64,000 bases of DNA. Source: Flavobacteriaceae bacterium. Lineage in GTDB: Bacteria; Bacteroidota; Bacteroidia; Flavobacteriales; Flavobacteriaceae. The position numbers were made by a program, and so were the translations under genes. Every line of letters begins with the position of its first letter. Position 1 is the first letter of the stretch. The DNA lies in the NCBI GenBank assembly GCA_024644745.1, contig JAHEHF010000007.1:1-64000 (forward strand), in the 5' to 3' direction. Below are positions 60,782-64,000 of the stretch, piece after piece. The notes under the pieces are model-generated. The model did not search any database and was not told the DNA's origin. It saw only the letters and a list, made by a program, of their open reading frames with translations.

Positions 60782-62785
60782 ATGACTAAGTTAAACTCGA
60801 AAGTACCGAAGGGTCCAATAAAAGATAAATGGACAACATACAAGGATAAGATCAATCTGGTAAACCCGGCTAATAAAAGAAATATTGATGTGATTGTCGT
60901 AGGAACCGGATTAGCAGGAGGTTCTGCTTCGGCCACGCTTGCTGAACTGGGCTATAACGTAAAGGCCTTTGCTTATCAGGATTCTCCAAGAAGGGCACAT
61001 TCGATTGCCGCTCAGGGAGGAATCAATGCCTCTAAAAATTACATGGGCGACGGTGATTCCAATTACCGTTTGTTCTATGATACCGTAAAAGGAGGTGATT
61101 ACAGGTCAAGAGAAGCGAACGTTCACCGTCTGGCAGAAGTATCAGGAAATATCATTGATCAGTGTGTTGCACAGGGCGTGCCTTTTGCAAGAGATTATGG
61201 CGGCTTGCTTGACAACCGTTCTTTCGGGGGCGTGTTGGTTTCCAGAACATTTTATGCAAAGGGTCAGACAGGACAGCAGTTGTTGCTCGGTGCTTACTCA
61301 GCCATGAACAGGCAAATAGCCCGCGGTAAGATCGAAATGTTCAACAGACATGAAATGCTCGACGTGGTGATTGTTGGCGGTAAAGCCAGAGGGATCATTG
61401 CCAGAAACCTGATTACTGGGGAAATAGAGCGACACAGTGCACATGCGGTTGTCATTGCCACCGGAGGATATGGAAATGTTTATTTTCTGTCTACCAACGC
61501 CATGGGATCCAATGCAACTGCCGCCTGGAAGATACATAAAAAGGGAGCATATTTTGCCAACCCTTGTTTTACGCAAATTCACCCTACCTGTATTCCGAGA
61601 TCGGGTGATTATCAGTCTAAACTGACCCTGATGTCTGAATCTTTAAGAAATGACGGCAGGATCTGGGTTCCTGCAAAATTAGAGGATGCAAAGGCTATTC
61701 AGGAGGGTAAATTGAAACCGACTGAACTGGCAGAAGAAGACCGGGATTACTTTTTGGAAAGAAGGTATCCGGCATTCGGAAATTTAGTGCCAAGGGACGT
61801 TGCGTCACGAGCGGCCAAAGAAAGATGCGATGCGGGCTTCGGTGTCAATGCCACTGGAGAGGCCGTATATCTTGATTTCGCTTCAGCAATTGAAAGATAT
61901 GGAAGCGAACAGGCAAAGATCAAACACATCGCCAATCCTTCTAAAGAGAAAATTAAAGAATTGGGAGAGGCCATCATAGAAGCCAAGTATGGCAACCTGT
62001 TCCAGATGTATGAAAAGATCATCGACGAGAATCCATATGTAACACCTATGATGATTTATCCTGCGACGCATTATACCATGGGCGGTGTTTGGGTTGACTA
62101 TAATCTGATGACTACCGTACCCGGATTGTATTGTATCGGGGAAGCCAATTTTTCAGATCACGGAGCCAACAGGCTTGGTGCTTCAGCTTTGATGCAGGGT
62201 CTGGCAGATGGATATTTTGTTTTGCCATATACAATTGGCGATTATCTGGCTGACGATATTCAGACAGGTAAAATTCCAACAGACAGTCCTGAATTTGACT
62301 CAGTTGAAAAAGAGGTAAAGGACAGGCTGGAATTCTTTGTGAACAACAAAGGAACACATACTGTAGATTATTACCACAAAAGGCTTGGAAAAGTGATGTG
62401 GGACAAAGTAGGCATGGCGAGGAACGAGAAAGGACTGAAAGAGGCGATCAAAGAAATTCAGGAAATCAGGGAAGATTTCTGGAAAAACGTAAAAGTTACC
62501 GGAAAGCTTGACGAATTAAATCCGGAACTGGAAAAGGCAGGCAGGGTAGCGGACTTCCTCGAGCTGGGAGAATTGTTTGCCAAGGATGCTTTGGAACGCG
62601 AAGAGTCTTGCGGGGGTCATTTTAGGGAAGAACACGTCACAGAAGACGGTGAAGCCAAAAGGGATGACAAAAACTTCGCCTACGTTGCCGCCTGGGAATA
62701 TACAGGCAAACCAAGTGAAGCCATACTGCACAAAGAGCAGCTGGAGTTTAAAGACATTGAATTGAAAACACGTTCGTATAAATAA
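60782..62785 (+). CDS. sdhA: Succinate dehydrogenase / fumarate reductase flavoprotein subunit
   Basis: In this 667-residue protein [23 protein letters not shown] is the FAD Rossmann motif. [18 protein letters not shown] carries the histidine that covalently binds [56 protein letters not shown] and [21 protein letters not shown]-type segments complete the active site. Oxidises succinate to fumarate. Twelve bases after sdhC. Confidence 0.97.
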   Translation: MTKLNSKVPKGPIKDKWTTYKDKINLVNPANKRNIDVIVVGTGLAGGSASATLAELGYNVKAFAYQDSPRRAHSIAAQGGINASKNYMGDGDSNYRLFYDTVKGGDYRSREANVHRLAEVSGNIIDQCVAQGVPFARDYGGLLDNRSFGGVLVSRTFYAKGQTGQQLLLGAYSAMNRQIARGKIEMFNRHEMLDVVIVGGKARGIIARNLITGEIERHSAHAVVIATGGYGNVYFLSTNAMGSNATAAWKIHKKGAYFANPCFTQIHPTCIPRSGDYQSKLTLMSESLRNDGRIWVPAKLEDAKAIQEGKLKPTELAEEDRDYFLERRYPAFGNLVPRDVASRAAKERCDAGFGVNATGEAVYLDFASAIERYGSEQAKIKHIANPSKEKIKELGEAIIEAKYGNLFQMYEKIIDENPYVTPMMIYPATHYTMGGVWVDYNLMTTVPGLYCIGEANFSDHGANRLGASALMQGLADGYFVLPYTIGDYLADDIQTGKIPTDSPEFDSVEKEVKDRLEFFVNNKGTHTVDYYHKRLGKVMWDKVGMARNEKGLKEAIKEIQEIREDFWKNVKVTGKLDELNPELEKAGRVADFLELGELFAKDALEREESCGGHFREEHVTEDGEAKRDDKNFAYVAAWEYTGKPSEAILHKEQLEFKDIELKTRSYK

Positions 62786-62794
62786 AAAGACATT

Positions 62795-63535
62795 ATGAAT
62801 TTAACGTTAAAAATTTGGAGACAAAGCGGACCGAATGATAAGGGCCGCATGGTTGAATACAAAGTAACCGATATTTCAGAGCATATGTCATTTCTTGAAA
62901 TGATGGACGTGTTGAATGAAAGCCTGGTGGCCAAGAACGATGATCCTATCGCTTTTGATCACGATTGCAGGGAGGGCATATGCGGTACCTGTTCCTTGCA
63001 CATCAACGGAGAGCCTCATGGTCCTGACCGTGGTGTTACCACCTGCCAGTTGCACATGAGAATGTTCAACGACGGAGACACCATTTATATTGAGCCATGG
63101 AGAGCCAAGGCTTTCCCTGTGATCAAGGACCTTGTGGTTGACAGAACCGCTTTTGAAAGGATACAACAGGCCGGAGCTTATATTTCAGTAAATACCTCAG
63201 GGAATACCCAGGACGCCAACGCGATACCAATTCCAAAATATGATGCGGATCTTTCCATGGACGCTGCGGCTTGCATAGGATGCGGGGCCTGCGTAGCCTC
63301 CTGTAAGAATTCTTCCGCCATGTTGTTCGTTGGTGCCAAAGTCTCACAATTTGCCTTGTTGCCCCAGGGACGTATCGAAGCCAGGGAACGGGTTTTGAAT
63401 ATGGTGAAACAAATGGATGAAGAAGGTTTTGGTAACTGTACCAATACCGGGGCCTGTGAAATAGAATGTCCCAAAAATATTTCACTTGAGAACATCGCAA
63501 GAATGAACAGAGAGTTCCTGAAAGCGAGCATTTGA
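62795..63535 (+). CDS. sdhB: Succinate dehydrogenase iron-sulfur subunit
   Basis: The 246-residue protein has the [2Fe-2S] cysteines in [15 protein letters not shown] and VTTC, then [14 protein letters not shown] and [15 protein letters not shown] for the other clusters. This is the longer N-terminal-linked form of Bacteroidota/Epsilonproteobacteria type (starting [16 protein letters not shown]). It passes electrons from SdhA to SdhC. Confidence 0.96.
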   Translation: MNLTLKIWRQSGPNDKGRMVEYKVTDISEHMSFLEMMDVLNESLVAKNDDPIAFDHDCREGICGTCSLHINGEPHGPDRGVTTCQLHMRMFNDGDTIYIEPWRAKAFPVIKDLVVDRTAFERIQQAGAYISVNTSGNTQDANAIPIPKYDADLSMDAAACIGCGACVASCKNSSAMLFVGAKVSQFALLPQGRIEARERVLNMVKQMDEEGFGNCTNTGACEIECPKNISLENIARMNREFLKASI

Positions 63536-63546
63536 TAAACAAAAGG

Positions 63547-63570
63547 CCCTGACAACAGTCAGGGTTTTTT
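63547..63570 (+). terminator. Intrinsic terminator after sdhCAB
   Basis: CCCTGAC and GTCAGGG pair around AACA, followed by TTTTTT, 12 bases after the sdhB stop. The 188 bases from there to the next gene show nothing else recognisable. Confidence 0.9.
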
Positions 63571-63758
63571 ATTTCGAGGCATGAGCACCTTCTGCAAACG
63601 GATTAGATCATTCTTGCATTTTCTGATCGGGTACCCGGTTTTGTGCAAGCATGATCAAAACAGCCATCTTTCGAATCAAAAGTGAACAGAAAATGATCCT
63701 GAAACAAAAAGGATCTCCTAAAAAACTGTATTTTAGTAGGTCTAAAATTCAAGGGACC

Positions 63759-64000
63759 ATGCCAACTTTCCAAGGGAATACCACCTCTAAATTACCAGAG
63801 GCCCCAACCAGTATTTTTGCAGTGATGAGTCATCTGGCTCAAAAGGAAAAGGCTATCAATTTATCGCAGGGCTATCCTGACTTTCCCACTTCACCCGAAT
63901 TGATTGAATTGGTCAGCAAAGCCATGCGTGAAGGCTTCAATCAATATGCACCCATGCCCGGGATCTTGCCTTTAAGAGAGGTCATTGCAGAGAAAATAGA
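63759..64000 (+). CDS. PLP-dependent aminotransferase, methionine aminotransferase-like, 5' part
   Basis: The gene runs off the window; 80 residues are visible. SIFAVMSHLAQKEKAINLSQGYPDFPTSPELIELVSKAM and NQYAPMPGILPLREVIAEKI are the typical start of the class I/II aminotransferase group that includes methionine and kynurenine aminotransferases (YbdL-like). The first Met used here matches the normal family start. An in-frame ATG at 63693 is possible but adds a poorly conserved basic segment. The PLP lysine is outside the window. Confidence 0.82.
   Translation, partial: MPTFQGNTTSKLPEAPTSIFAVMSHLAQKEKAINLSQGYPDFPTSPELIELVSKAMREGFNQYAPMPGILPLREVIAEKI

Noticed and set aside
1-64000. CRISPR array, tRNA, rRNA or insertion sequence
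   Set aside because: No regularly spaced repeats, cloverleaf-like segments, rRNA landmarks or transposase-like proteins were seen on reading both strands. A covariance-model scan would be needed for certainty.

Overview
The window reads as chromosomal DNA from a member of the Bacteroidota, most likely a marine-type Flavobacteriaceae. The evidence is a PorZ-like type IX secretion component next to recO, a TonB-dependent receptor with a carboxypeptidase-like N-terminal domain, several families typical of this group (DUF4175, DUF4271, DUF4296, head-GIN), and repeated matches to the Bacteroidota -7 promoter box TAnnTTTG a short distance upstream of start codons. Ribosome binding sites are mostly weak, as expected for the group. 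No rRNA, tRNA, CRISPR array, insertion sequence or prophage was seen.

Layout. 0-9 kb (plus strand): the end of an old-yellow-enzyme gene, a decayed TfoX-domain gene, a GNAT enzyme, an LpxD-like acyltransferase, a lipoprotein, a GyrI-like protein, a coupled pair resembling a 3-beta-hydroxysteroid dehydrogenase and a steroid 5-alpha-reductase, then an isolated GC-rich berberine-bridge-type flavoenzyme, an ADP-ribosylglycohydrolase-family lipoprotein and an SDR. 9-26 kb (mostly minus): TonB receptor, recO, porZ, a large OmpA-family protein with an acidic repeat tail, an OmpH/Skp-like protein, and a methyltransferase-mnmG-ybeY-DUF4175 cluster that carries two perfect parS sites. 26-37 kb: a secreted alpha/beta hydrolase, an SGNH hydrolase, gltX, a thioesterase, an SPFH protein, tatA, a head-GIN protein, RNase R and a lipid-kinase-like protein. 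37.4-37.9 kb is a very AT-rich noncoding block with DnaA-box-like words. 38-49 kb: rpiB, a cation efflux protein, recA, hemD, glycosyltransferases, dihydroorotase, tyrS.

49.2-53.7 kb (minus) is the most distinctive locus. It has three very short precursor peptides with double-glycine leaders, a two-helix membrane peptide between them, a small helix-turn-helix protein, a C39-peptidase ABC transporter and an HlyD-type adaptor. It looks like a complete bacteriocin-like or signalling-peptide export system; I do not recognise the peptide families.

54-64 kb: a CbpA/CbpM chaperone pair, a Tat-exported epimerase-like protein, an O-methyltransferase, cardiolipin synthase, an ECF sigma/anti-sigma pair, the sdhCAB operon and the start of a methionine aminotransferase-like gene.

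The parS pair and the AT-rich block suggest, but do not prove, that the window lies in the replication-origin-proximal part of the chromosome.
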